Assembly: GCA_965153455.1 (NCBI GenBank)
Contig: OZ234495.1
Span: forward strand, 10,722,875 to 10,786,874
Length of the DNA stretch: 64,000 nucleotides
DNA from: Sphagnum compactum
Lineage: Eukaryota > Bryophyta > Sphagnopsida > Sphagnales
Reading direction: 5' to 3'
Shown here: positions 21,129 through 33,520 of the stretch, piece after piece
Numbering within the stretch: position 1 is the first letter of the stretch
How the letters are laid out: every line of letters begins with the position of its first letter
The notes under the pieces: generated by a model
What the model was told of the DNA's origin: nothing
Seen by the model: only the letters and a program-made list of their open reading frames with translations
Databases searched by the model: none
Position numbers and translations under genes: made by a program

Positions 21129-22391
21129 ATGGCATTAACCTTTCTTCATCATGTGTCGCATGTAATGTGCACTTCGTGTCCGGTTGTAGCTTCTCTCACA
21201 CTCAGATCCTCAACGCATAGTTGTGAATTCAGGCAGTCGAAGTCAATTTGGGGCGTCTTTCCTTGTATCGAGCCATCCTCGTGTAGTAGAAGGGGTATGA
21301 ATGTGGCGGTTGTGCAGGGTGCCGCTAATCCAACAGCATCATCTGATGATGCTTTTGAGGATCCCACAACATCCGGTTCAGGTATGTTGTTTGCTTCTTC
21401 TTGACCTGATCTCTCTTTTGTATCTTTGCACGTAAATTATTGCGGGCTCCGGTTCGTTGGCTAGAGAATGGGACAGAGCAAAATTCGAATGAATTCGAAC
21501 TAGGAAGCTCTGGTTTGGCAGGTACATCACCAAAGCAAGTCGATGCCAAGAAGGTGTCTGACTCGAATGCCCACATTTTGGTGCCACCACAGTGTTCACT
21601 TCTGCCATCTCTCTCCCAGGTTAGTGTGCTTAGGACATCTTTCCATTAGGCTTCTTTGATCACAGATATTTGCAATTGCATCAGCTTTCCATTATGTTTT
21701 TTCAAGTAGCTCTGCTCACAGTCATCTCACAGCTCTACGTTTGGCAAGGATTAGGCATTGACCAATTACAGAAGCTGGGAAGCAAACTGTCACTCACCAT
21801 GCAATGACATCTGTCTTTTTTTCCTTCATGAGAATATGTGTTCCCAGAGTTCCTAAAATGATTAATTACATATTTTCAATACATTTGCATCTCTCCAATG
21901 GAACCTAACTGTGTTCCTGCAGCAGCGAGAAATAAGGCCCTATGTCAGTTGCTTTCCATTAAGTAGCTGTGATCACAGCTACCTAATGGAAAGAGACTCT
22001 AATTTTGCAACAATCATTTTGATTTGATAGACTTGATCCGTAGGGGATTATTTATGTTGGTTTTTTTTCGTTAAATTGTGTTTAACAAACTTGGATGTTT
22101 GGATTTTAGGAAGAAGCAAGGAGCTTGATATTGCAATCAGCATTGCTGGGAATCAAAGAATGGAAAACTGTAAGGTCTGAAGAATTTCATGAAGTTCCCA
22201 CATACTCCATACAAGGACCCACATCATGTGCTAGTGATGTCGATCATCTTCTAAAAAAGATGCCGATGCCAATTTTGTACCAATTACCAAGAAGGCGCAT
22301 TCGAGTTGCATTCACTTGCACCTTCTGTCAACAACGCAACACTCGTGCCATCAATCTCCATAATTACATAGATGGCACCGTCTTTGTTCAG
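21129..22391 (+). CDS. DNL-type zinc-ribbon protein (HSP70-escort/Zim17 type), 3' end not found
   Basis: Three exons: 21129-21381, 21465-21619 and 22110-22391 (junction phases 1 and 0), 230 codons in total. The N-terminus (MALTFLHHVSHVMCTSC...) is Ser/Arg-rich with few acidic residues, suggesting an organelle transit peptide. Exon 3 ends with RRRIRVAFTCTFCQQRNTRA and then DGTVFVQ, the first half of a DNL zinc ribbon: one C-x2-C knuckle plus the strand before the second knuckle. Known DNL proteins continue with a second C-x2-C and a Leu/Asp-rich end, and act with mitochondrial or chloroplast HSP70. The donor CAG|GTTGGC at 22392 implies a further exon, but no frame with a suitable Cys pair was seen on the plus strand before 30872. 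Either the intron is very long or the gene is truncated. Confidence 0.75.
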
Positions 22392-22773
22392 GTTGGCATT
22401 TTTCTCCAATTAGGATATTCAATGTGTAGGATAAGGACTCAGAAGGAGGGGGGCCTTTCTCTAGGAATTAGGGCCTAGCATGGGTTGGGAGCCAAGCATG
22501 TAGGACCTGAATTCGCAGAACTGCCCCAATCGAGGTCCTTGTCCATCATCATAAAGATCTGGTAGAACTTTTGAAGGGTTGTGATTTTGTTTGGGAAGGA
22601 GAGGAGGCACCTTATGCATCATAAGGTGCAAGCTCGGGACCCGAATTCCCAGAACTGCCCCATTCAAGGTCCCTTATGCATGCGGCATAAAGATGTGGTA
22701 GAATTTTAGCAGCTGTGATTTTGTTTGAGAAGGAGAGGAGGCACATTAAATGATGGATTATCAATCAGGATAA

Positions 22774-22814
22774 GGTTTAGGGTTGAGCGCTCAACCCTAA
22801 ACCCTAAACCACTA
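22774..22814. repeat. Perfect 30-bp palindrome of telomere-like motifs
   Basis: 22774-22788 (GGTTTAGGGTTGAGC) is followed at once by its exact reverse complement, 22789-22803, centred on AGCGCT. A further CTAAACC follows. The arms are TTTAGGG and CCCTAAA units meeting head to head. Confidence 0.9.
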
Positions 22815-24479
22815 AAGAAAATTCTACCAGTTCTTTATATACTATGGAGCATGTTGGCTACAGGCCATTGTGCTTGTTTTGCTGCCCATTCAGAAATTTG
22901 GGCAAACCTGGAGCTTGCTGGGTATAGGGCATTGTGCCATGTTTCCTTGGGGCAAGCTTGCCCAAATTCTACACCGTGCACAAATTTCTGAACATGCGCA
23001 ATGGTCATCACCCCCCCATTATGTACATTTGGTTTTCATTCATTTACATAATGGTCATGTGGCCCAACTTAGGTCAGCTACACCTGAGAAGACCCTCCAT
23101 TTTGCCTTGTGAGGGGACTAAAAAGAGGCAGGAAAGGCCGCATGAAAACCATTATGTATCAGTATTTAAGTACCTGAAACTGAGGTTCAGTTCATCAAAA
23201 CTGGGGACCAAATCAAAAGTGAAGAAGAAAAAAAGGGGGCAAAAAAAGAAAGAAGAAGAGAGCAAATTGTTTTCCTCACCTAAATTGGCCTTTCCTTTCA
23301 GGTAGAGATTTCCTTGACTCATGCCTTTTCTTTCCTATGCTTTTCATTAAATCAAATCTTGTAATAATCAAAATTGTTATTTATGCTCTTGATTAAATAA
23401 AAATTCTTGTAACAATCACATCCTTTTATAATTAGTGCTCCATCAAATCAAATCAAATCTTTCGTAAGAATAAAATCTTGTGAATTGATTGATACCCAGT
23501 TTTATTAAATGGTACTCCATTGCTCACTTGCAGTTTCACTCCAATTGGGGATGGAATAGAGATCTGAGGGTCAAACTAGGGCCTAAAAGTAGAGTGACTT
23601 TATATGCAAGTTTGGCTTTTGACCCTTAACTGGGGTTCAGAGAACCTTACCCTAAACTGCCAGTGCTTTTTACCAGTTCCTTGAAAATTTTCAAGGGCTG
23701 TTTTGCTTCTGAAAAATATTAAATAATCCAAACCAGAGGTTCTCAGATTTTGAAAAATTTACAATAAATCTGAACCAGTGGTTCTTTGGATTTTTTGAAA
23801 TTAAAGAAAAAAAAAACCCCCCGAGAACCAAAGGTTCTTAACAAAATCTAAGAACCGCCCAATAGAAGTGGCAAACCCATAGTTTGAACTTTTGGGGCAA
23901 TTCACCACTTGCAGCTCCTTCATTATCCTTTTGCTATAATATTATGAAGGAACTTCACAATGCAGCAAAATTGTTTTAGTGCCACAAAAGGAATTCAAAT
24001 GCTAAAGCCATGGTATAATGATAGATGTAATAACTTTGTTGGAGTAGTTGAGTTTACATGGTATAATGTAAGCGGTTATCATATAGGTACGTGAGTAGGT
24101 AAGGCATTTTGTGGTCTCTAGGTACGTAAATTGGTCACTAGGTAGGTAAATGCATGTGGATGGTTAGTACATAGCTAACCAATGTGATTAGCTATTTGGG
24201 GTGATGAGGTTCCAAGACTTAATTGAGAATCATAAATTGAATTGTTTAACTTTTCAAAGAAATTTGGTTTTGGTTTTGGTTCCATTTCAAGTTTTTAGGG
24301 TTTCATTTGAGGTCTAGAATTGAGTTGCAAACAAGTGTGTGTTCATGGTCTTCTTGCTCGTCCCTTTGCTCATTATTACATTAAAATGTTTTTATTTTTG
24401 GGTTGTTGTGGCGATGGCAGTCTTCTTGTTCTAGTGAGCGTTTTTCCTCATCACCTTGTTCATCATCTTTTCACTAATC

Positions 24480-25000
24480 ACACTACTTCATTTTGGCAAC
24501 TTCAAAAAGTGGATTCTTTTAACCCAAGAATCCTTTTTTTTTTGGTCTTGTGAGTTCATAAGATCAAAAACTGAACTCAAAAAAAAAACAAAGGTTCTGT
24601 GTTTTTTCTTAATGAGTCCATTTTTTGGTCTTGCCAACCCACAATATAAAAAAAATATTCCTTGCAAAAATAAAAAAATAAAAAATTAAATCCATTTTTG
24701 GACTTGCAAACAATGATTTTCTATTTTTTTTCAACATTAAATTTTTCAAGGAGTCTATTTTTTGGTCTTGTGACTTAAAAAATGGACTCTTTGAGAAAGA
24801 AAAATTCCAGGTTTTGGACTTGCAAATATGGAGTTTTTTCAAGGAGTCCATTTTTTGGTTTTGCAAATTCATTTTTTAACGAAAATAACATTTTTTTTCA
24901 TTTTTCAGCTCGTGTCGTTTTTTTTGGTCTTGTGAGTTCACAACACCACAAAAGGAATCCATGCTTTGGACTTGCAAAAGATGGAATTTATTATTATTAT
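24480..25000. repeat. Degenerate repeats of TTTTTTGGTCTTG-type words
   Basis: Words close to CCATTTTTTGGTCTTG and TTTGGACTTGCAAA recur about eight times, spaced 40-70 bp, in both orientations. Open frames across it are low complexity. Confidence 0.55.
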
Positions 25001-26189
25001 TTTGAAGGTCAATTTTTGGATGTTGGAACGAGAGGTTATTTAGAACCAAAGGTTATAAAATTGAGAACCAAAAATAGCTTAATTTGAAATTTATAAAAAT
25101 GAGACCAAAACTACCTTTAATTAAAAAACTAAAACCAAATCTAGGTCCCATATTCCAAAAAAAAAAACACCAAAATTGAATTGTAACTAATCCCTTGAAA
25201 AGTGTTAGGAATCAAAATTGAAGGGCCCTTACAACCAAACGAACTAGGCAACATTAATCAAGACCAATGTTGGGTAGTTTTCATTGGGACCTTTAGTTTT
25301 CAAACTAGTGATTGACATCGCATTTTGTGATAATTGATTTGAAGATTGGATCGATGATTTGCACCCAAGTGAGAATTAGGTTATTGAAAATTAATTATTA
25401 AAAAAAAATTGGGTGAAAATTGGATAGGTTCTATGAAAAAATCAGAATTTGGTTCTTCAATAGTAATGAGAAATTTTTAAAATTAGTTTATGTTATATTA
25501 TGTTTGTTTAGGTTTTGATTTAGATTAGTTTAGGTTAGTTTAATGAATAGGAAGGGGGAAGCATTGGGAAGTAATGCCCAAACATATAAAAACCCCTTGT
25601 GGGTTTAGTATTCTATAATTTTTATTAACATTTTTTCTTGTTGCATTGTTTTGTGTTTTTTAGTGTTATTGTATGTTGTTTTCATGTTCCTTTGTTGCCT
25701 TGTTGGATGATGTTTTTTCCTATTGTTCAGGGATTATCCATCATGTTGTTTGTGGTTGCTCCATCATGTTGTTGCATCACAAACTTTCAATATCATGAAA
25801 TTTTAATAAAATTTGTGCAAAAATCGTAGAACAATATGTTTGTGCAAAATTTGTGGATTTCAAAATGTAAAAATGGTACATATATATATAACTTTTATAT
25901 AAATAATGTATCTTTTTTACTTATGAAGTCTTGATGTGAAGTACATATGATTTATATTTTAACTAAATTTGTGCAATTATCATGATATGATTTTGCATAA
26001 TACTATGTGATTTTTGTGTATTGAACATGAATATTCACATATGTCATTCAAAAATAATGTTTCATGTGTTTGAACATTTATGATATTGAATATGTACAAA
26101 TATAACTATAACATGGAATTCATATGTTTTTTTATGAAAATTAGATTTCACATGAAATTTATATGAACCTATGAAGCTTGGTAAGTTTG

Positions 26190-26860
26190 TGATGTGATTG
26201 CTATATTGTGTTGCTGGTTGGTGTTTTTTCACATTGCTCATGGATGTTCCATCATGTTGTTCATGGTTATTTCATCATGTTGCTAATTGTTCTTCCATCA
26301 CATTGTTGGTTATTCCTCCATTGCATTGTTGGTTGGTGTTCCTTCATGTGATGTTCCATTGCATTGCTTATTGTTCCTTTGTGTTGTTTATTGTTCTTTT
26401 GTGTTGCTTGGTCATTGTTCCAATGTGTAAATATTTGTTGTTTTGCTTTGTTGCATTACTTAATTGTTGCCTTGTTGTTTTGGTAGTGTTGCTCCATCAT
26501 TGCATTGCTTAGTTGTTTTTTTGTCATCATATTGTTGGTTCCACTCGATTGCATTGCTAATTTTGCTTCATTGTGTTGTTGGTGTTGTTTCATCACATTG
26601 TTGGTGCTACCTCGTCATATTGTTGGGTTGTTGCTTCATCATTATTACATCATGTTGATGATGGTTGGTGTTCCTTGTGTTGTTGGGTTGCTTCTTTGTC
26701 ACATAGCTAAATGTTGTTCCTTTGTGTTGCTAGGCTACTATTCTTTCACATTGTTGGCTATTGCATTACGTTATTAAGTACCTACCATAGCCATTCCCCT
26801 TTGTGTTGTTGTTGTTCTTTTTGCATTGCATGTGCTATGGTGAGGTACTAATCCCCATCA
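26190..26860. repeat. TGTTG/CATTG-rich low-complexity tract
   Basis: Units resembling TTGTTGGT-GTTCC-TTCATTGCATTG recur irregularly for about 650 bp. The plus-strand frames (26198-26512, 26464-26777) are Cys/Val/Phe-rich only because of this composition. Confidence 0.7.
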
Positions 26861-28275
26861 TTAGTGCCTTCAGTAGGTGGTGTGTTGTTGGTTGGTTACA
26901 ATGTTGCTCGCCTTACATTATAGGTACTCACCATCGTCATTCCCCTCGTGTTGTTGTTACACCCCTTGTTTGAAAATGCTACTATTGACCAAAGTGTTGA
27001 TGAATATTGCAATTTGAACATTTTCGAAATGATAGCAAACACAAATGAACGAACGAAGAAACTTGTAAGTAGGAACTTTTGATTTTTACAAGGTTTTAGA
27101 TGGATACAAAAAATATTAAATATCTTTTTCAATGGTGGGAAAAGTATGAATCTATGTTTCCTATAGTACGATTCCTTGCTTGTTAGATCTTATGCACTAT
27201 TAGATTCTCAAATTCAAATAGAAATAATTTTTTTTGTGGTGAGAATATTTACTAATCTTAGGAGATGCCATTTGCAATCTGATAAATTATGTAAATTACT
27301 TTTTGTAAACAAAATTTGACATATGATTTCAAAATTGGTTGTAAACCCTTTTCTAGTTTGGTGGAGCTAATTGAAGTTCATGCAAATAAAAAAGAGTTAG
27401 AAGAATTTGAAAAAATAAATTGAAAATGAAAAAAATAAATTATGATTAAATAATTGTGTAACATTTTCATCATTTTTTACACAAGTTTGTTTTTATTTTT
27501 CAGTTATTTTTTAACTGAAATTTTTCTTTAAAAATGAATATAAATTTAAAATTCAGATTGTGAAAATCAGATATGAAAATTGACTACTACCACATTTGTG
27601 AGAACTGCCCTGTTTTCAGAACTAACTTGATTAATTAAAAAATAAAATGATACCCTGATAGATTCTCATAAGTCTAAAATAATTTTTTTTTAAAAGCATC
27701 ATTCGATTCTATCAAGTGTTGAGAAGAACCGAATCCAGTAGTTCTCATTAAAAAAAGAGAACCAGCCAACACTGGGGGTCACAACCACGATCGATGGATT
27801 AGGCTATATTAGTGGCAAATCTTGGCATCATTGCTTTAAAGGGCCCCTGGGGCTTGGCAATTCTGGCCACAATGGACGAGCACCCACGAGCACATGATCC
27901 ATTGGATGGCCATTATAACTCAGTTGTGGATGAACCTCAACTGAGTTAACATTTGGTTTCACCTTGGTAATCAATTTTGTAAGAAATAGGTCTCAAATAT
28001 AGGTAGATAGGTAAGAAAATATGTAATTACTAGATAAGTAGATGGTTAATACATAGGTAAGAGCTGTTTTTACTACTTACCTACTAACAACCTGCTTGTG
28101 AGTCGTCAGTAGCTAGGTAGAAAAAAGCAACTGGGCTAACCACCATGGTTAGCTAAGGGACTGGAACCCAACAGAAAACTGTTTCGTGCCTGCTTACCAT
28201 TCATCCTTCATGGTGCACTGGTGGGTGCTGGTTTGCTGTGGTCGGCAATTCTGCCTATCAATTTTGCCTACCTAA

Positions 28276-28650
28276 GAGCATCTCCATCAGTGTTCAGTAT
28301 GCGACCCTGCGAAAATATTTTTCACATCCAAGTTTAGTTATGCACTACTTTGCAACCCCATCCATAAAACTGAAACTGGGACAGCGAATAGGTGGGGCAC
28401 TACATATAGCAAACCACTTGGACCAATCATTACGATGGGCCGATGAGAAACATTGAGCAGCAGTTAGATCATATTTACTACACTCTTTTCTGCAGGTGCA
28501 CAGCACTGCTGCGCATTTTACCAGACACGGCATAGTGCAACAATTATGCAGAGCCAAAACCATTTTCCTGAGCCAAACTGGCATACATTGGATTTTCTTC
28601 ATCCAATTTTACTGTGCAGGATCTCATACCGAGCACCTTTGGAGATGCTC
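28276..28650. mobile_element. Tourist-like (PIF/Harbinger-type) MITE, 375 bp
   Basis: The ends GAGCATCTCC and GGAGATGCTC are exact inverted repeats and extend imperfectly to about 37 bp (GTATG and CCTGC blocks are kept on both sides). The element is flanked by TAA on both sides (28273-28275 and 28651-28653), a 3-bp target duplication typical of this superfamily. It has no transposase frame, so it is non-autonomous. GAGCATCTCCA ends are common on plant MITEs. Confidence 0.85.
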
Positions 28651-28653
28651 TAA

Positions 28654-30871
28654 ACTCCGGTCCAGGTGCTCTTTGGAATGTAGAGTGTGGACTGAGAAGA
28701 GCCGGTTCTGCCAGGTATGCCTGCTCAGTTCTTGCCCTGCCAAAACCGGCCCAATTCACGCCACTCTCTGATACAAAAAGAAGCGTGAGGAGTGAGGACA
28801 CTAGATTCTAGCATTGGGAGCAATCACAAAGTTCCTCCCCAAATAGAAGAAATGCCCTGTAAAAATAAAAAATTCGAGGATGGGAATCCATCCAGCAAAA
28901 GCACAAGGCAAAAGAAAACACAAGTAAACACAACTCAAAGAAAAACAAAAGCCAACAATCAACAAAAAAAAAACAACTAAAGATCCTAAGCAAAGAGGAC
29001 TCAAGTTTACGAAATGCCAATCAACAATGAGAAAGAAGACTTAAAACAAAAGAACTGTCATCTGCCACAAATTGACTAGTCAGGAAAGTGCACGAACTAT
29101 GATATGTGAAAGAGATGAGGAACCCCAACCAAGTGCAACAGCCTGCTGAAAATTCAATATGGCTTGTCACGCTGCAAGGCTATGGACACATGCTGTCAAT
29201 AATGAAAAAAACAAGCATCGAGAGGACTAAAGAAAATCGTTAATGACACACGATAACAACCTGTGCAGAAGTGGTCAAACCCAAATGCTTTGCTTTGGCA
29301 ATGTCCTCTTCCAATGTGGTCTCTTTAATTGCTGTTGTATACAAGCACTGGACATCATACTCAGCATTGCAACAGGCTGCTTGTTGGTTGCATGATAATG
29401 GCCCTGCCCTTTAAATGACAGCCAAAATAAGGATCATAAATACCCTACTACTACTACTACTACCACCACCTTGGCAACTTCCCAAATTCGAATTATATTG
29501 CTTTCAGAAATGTTTGAAATTTCAAGTTTTTTTTTTTTTTTTTTTTTTTTTCCAAATAACAAAATTCTGTAAAGAAAAAGTTTATTGAATCTTCAAGAAT
29601 ATTATATTAGTTGAAAAATGAAAAGTTCAAAATTAATTATTTATTTGACAAATATTTATCAAAACTGCCAAAGGTACTACAGTATTTTTTTGAACATACT
29701 AAATTGGAAGATACATGGTGATTAGGATGGTGAAGCCCAAGTGGACCCTTCACTTATGCTCCAAATGTTTCTACAGTGGACTCCACATGACCCCACAATG
29801 TAGGCATACCAAACTTTGGCCCATCTCTGGGTTCATCACAATGTCTCTACCATGAAGCACAGAGCCGATAAATTAAGAAGGTGCTTCTAGTTTAGTTGGT
29901 TGCTTCCTTGTTCTGGTTGCCAGTGTGGTGGTGTGCTCGAGAGAAATAACGGGAATGAAGCTGCTCATTATGTTCTTGTACATTAAATTAGAAACTTGCG
30001 TGTTGTCTATCCTCAAGGAGGGCAAGTGGGGCAGGCTTTACCTCCCCTTCCTCTCTAACAAAATCCCACTGGCATTTTGCATCTTTAAGTGGTGATGGTG
30101 AAGCTGTGTAAAGAAAAGCTACACCTGTTGCAAGTTCCAAGTGTTGGATTTGAGGAGTGGTAAACTAGTTTGAAACAGGAGACATCCTTGACAAGAGAAC
30201 ACATGCGCAGTGAAGCAAGTGGCAACAACATATGGCATCCATGAGACAGAGAATGCAGTTATGGCAATCAGGGGAGCTATTTGTTGATTGTTTACTGCTG
30301 AGGCCCTGAGGTTGCAAGAAGCCCATTCAAATCACTGTCTGTGACATGGAGATGAGCATTGTTTGAGGGGCCGTCAGGTTGCACAAGGAGCCTATTCAAA
30401 TCACTGTCACAACATGGGAGTTGAGCAATGTTCAAGGTCACCCTAAAGTGTTGTAGGCACTCACAAAGCATGTGTGTTGCACCTACCCTTATGAGGTGTA
30501 GCTTTTATACAAATGCCAAACCAAGCTTTGTCCTAGTGAGATGTCACCGTTGTCCAGTCATTCATTTATCTCTAGCCAATTTACACAACCTTTTCAGCTA
30601 TACTGAAAGGGGCAAAGGGGCTAATTATAAGCCCCACTTGGTCAAACTCCATTGTGAAGCTGAAAACAAAGATGATCAGATGTGTATGTGGAATAGTTGA
30701 GCTGTTTTCCTTCCAGTTCACCAGAAGTGCAACAGACTTTGACCCAGAGAAGTTAGTCATGGGTCCAGATAGATACAAAAGAGAGCTGAAACCCTGCTGA
30801 AATCAAGACTGGGAGAACCAAAAAAAATTGGAGGAAAGAAAAGCATCACAGATGACAAAGAGAGAGAGATA
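28654..30871. other. Intergenic region between the MITE and the GT64 gene
   Basis: No exon supported. It contains an ACT trinucleotide run (about 29446-29460) followed by ACC units, a T-run of about 26 (29527-29552), and near-duplicate segments around 30300 and 30370 (words GAGGTTGCAAG and GTCAGGTTGCACAAG, each followed by CATTCAAATCACTGT). The end near 30871 is the 3' flank of the GT64 gene. Confidence 0.5.
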
Positions 30872-33520
30872 TCACCACAACCATTGATGTTGTGCATCGA
30901 TAACCTTTACATGGCTGGCTACAAGGGGCATATACCCATATACAGATACAAAGTGGTTCACACATTGAGTGCGATGCTCAGAGTGGCCTTGCAGGCTGCT
31001 GATACCTGTTGACCCGATCTCAAATAATCTACCTGTGTGGAACCAAAAAAATCACACCAGCAAGGACAAGCAGTGTCATCAAACAGGACATGATCTATTT
31101 GCACAGTTTTATCACACAAAACTCAAAGCCATAGAACAAGGAGTTTGACAAAAGCCAAAATGGAAAGTACACTATATATAGGAGCAAAGCAGCAAATTCC
31201 AAAATGGAAAGTACACTGTAAACAGGAGCAAAGCAGCAAATTCTAAAATGGAAAGTAAACTGTAAATAGGAGCAAAGCAGCAAATTACCTTTCACCCACA
31301 AGGGTGGAGCACTAGTAGCATTTGCAACCAAGAAAGACATAGCAATATCCTCACAGTTTCTGCATTCACACCCAACCGCACTTGCTGTCATAAAACAAAG
31401 TTCACCTGCAGCCATTGCAACACACATTCTAGCTCATGTAAAGCATTCACTTCACTTTGCTTCGATATATTCTTTAGTCTCACTTCAGCTGCAGTGTCCA
31501 CCTATCCTGAAGATCTTTCTGCAGTAGATGTTATATAAAAAGTTAGTTTATCCATGTCACAAAAACAGATTCATCTTCTTTCTCCTCGTTTCCATGCAAT
31601 CTGACTTCTTGGTTTAGGGTGCATCTGATGGTACCATTCTTCACTCTGAACCTCACTCTGAGCCCAATTTAACAGCCTCTCATTGAAGTTTCCTCATTTT
31701 TCTAAGGTGATGACAGGAGACTCCGATGTGCAGAATTTCAAGATGGCAAAAGATGAATGCAGTTTGACAAGATGAGCACTCTGAAAATGGGGATGGGTGG
31801 GTGAGAGGATTGAAAAGCTTGCTGCTTCGAAGCTCTTGTCTAAATCAGGGGAGCTTCTCATGGATTGGATGAGGGCTGAGAATTTATGTTCAGAAACATA
31901 GCAATCATGTCCACTGCATACGCCAGCCCTCCAACATACCGCGCTTCTCTGACATATTGATGGATTGAGGCAGGCATCTGATGAGTGTAAAGCTCAAAGT
32001 ATTTGTGATGTATAAAAGCAGCCTTGGAGAGAATCATGCTGTAGGACCCCATCCACCACACTGACCACCATCCCCCATATGTGTACTTTTCCTGCTCCAC
32101 TGCATGCTTCTGCTTCCCACCAGCAGGGCCCAAAGTAAGCTTCCCACAATAGAGTCCAAAAGTTTGCATGCACATCCTCTCTATTCCAATCCAAACTATG
32201 TGCAAGGTCTATTGCTGATCCAAGCAAAAATCCTGGTAGATGCAAATTGCTCTTCAGGTTCAGAAGAGTTGATAATATGCTGGATCCAGGGCCTTGAAGG
32301 GTAAGGTAAAAACACACCAGAGAACTACAATCTTGAGCCTCTGTAGGGTGCAAGCAAAAGGGGACTGGCAAAAAGTCATTTCTGTCTGTGTATCTCTCTC
32401 TCTCTGTCTGTGTAATATCTTGGATTGTTTGAGATGTACCGTGGACTGAACCCAATGCATTCGAGGAACAAAGCCGACCATACTGTCTGGTGCACTGAGC
32501 CAAATGCCAAATGAAAATTCCAGCAATGCACAAGGCACAACAACGTCATCATCAATTGAGAAGATTGCATCTGTGTGCAGTCCATTGAGGGGCTTAAATC
32601 GGTTGTTCAGATCATCTGTTTCATGGGTATCGAACTGGAATGAGATTTTGCGGTTGTGTCTGTTGTTATGCAAGTTGGAAGCCTCCACTGATTGCACCAA
32701 CTCCAAATGAAGAGAGTTGGAGGGAGGTTCTGGTTCACTCCAAACCACCCGGATGGCATCGACTCCATTGCATTGTGTATAATGGGCCACAGATTTCTTC
32801 AGCAAGTCATTCCGTCTCCATGTGTTTATCAACACTGTATATTGGTGCCTGCATCAGAGCAGATGCAAACTGGTTTTCATGAGAAAAAAATTGGATACTC
32901 TCCTTCAGGGTTTTGCAAAACTGCTAGGACTATATACACCATCTCCAATTGGCAAGCTTGAACTCCATGACATACTGTTGTTGTCTGCAAATGCTCAAAA
33001 CAACATCACATTTTCCATCTCTGTATGTGTTTCTGTCCTTGTCCGTCTGTCTGGCAACATACAAGCAAAACTCCCAGAACAAACCCCAAAGGTGGAACCT
33101 AATGTGATCAACTCAGTTTTTGGCTACAGAAAACAGGAGTTGCAGCACAGTTTGCTGTGGGCGGAAGAAAGAGAATGTGAAGCTCCTCCAACTCTCAGCT
33201 TCATTGTTCAGTGGTGAGGGTAATGGTACAATTCCACTTCCTTCAACTCTAGATATCTTCTACGAGAACTGGAAAGAGAATGAGAAAGAAGAACAAGAAC
33301 AAAAGGAAGGAGAAAAACCAAAACCAAACCTTGAAGGTAATTGTGGAGAATCAAGGTGATGCATCCATCCCATGATAGAAGCTGCTCGACTGATGGCCAA
33401 AATGGCAACCAAAACAATACAGAAGAGTGACAGAAGCTTGACGCGGCAAGGACCAGCTTGACAAAGGACGAGAAGGGTAGGACGCCATCGCACCCATAGT
33501 CGATCCCTGGTTCCTTTCAT
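30872..33520 (-). CDS. EPC1: GT64 glycosyltransferase, EPC1/GMT1 type
   Basis: Five exons: 33520-33330, 32848-32440, 32109-31940, 31359-31289 and 31032-30872. Phases close and the product is 333 aa, essentially the length I recall for Arabidopsis EPC1. A short basic N-terminus precedes a membrane segment at ~27-48 (VKLLSLFCIVLVAILAISRA), so it is a type II Golgi protein. The catalytic domain shows VLINTWRRNDLLKKSV, RVVWSEPEPPSNSL, the metal-binding DDD (~163-165, in SIDDDVVVPC), MVGFVPRMHW, YTYGGWWSVWW, SKAAFIHHKYF, NCEDIAMSFLVANAT and EIGSTGISS, ending QWLW. Plant EPC1/GMT1 adds mannose to glycosyl inositol phosphorylceramides. The exon 3 acceptor could instead be 18 bp later (32091). An in-frame upstream start exists at 33607, but the start at 33520 fits the family better. 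Confidence 0.9.
31157..31290. repeat. ~45-bp tandem repeat, three copies, at the intron 4 donor of the GT64 gene
   Basis: AAAATGGAAAGTA recurs near 31157, 31200 and 31244, each followed by a variant of AGGAGCAAAGCAGCAAATT. The copy nearest exon 4 ends exactly at the splice donor (minus strand G|GTAATTTGCTG). Read on through the donor, the array stays open in the exon's frame because 45 is a multiple of three. Confidence 0.85.

Larger units (their letters stand above)
22392..28274. other. Long gene-free region, possibly last intron of the DNL gene
   Basis: Contains a short-range duplication (22490-22560 and 22620-22700, sharing GGTAGAA and TTGTGATTTTGTTTG words), the telomere palindrome, GGTTC-rich tracts, repeated TTTTTTGGTCTTG words (24480-25000) and a TGTTG-rich tract (26190-26860). 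No coding exon could be supported. Confidence 0.5.

Noticed and set aside
31858-32205. Stand-alone 115-codon gene with YTYGGWWSVWW
   Set aside because: It is exon 3 of the GT64 gene running past its donor at 31940; the family sequence resumes at 31359 after splicing.
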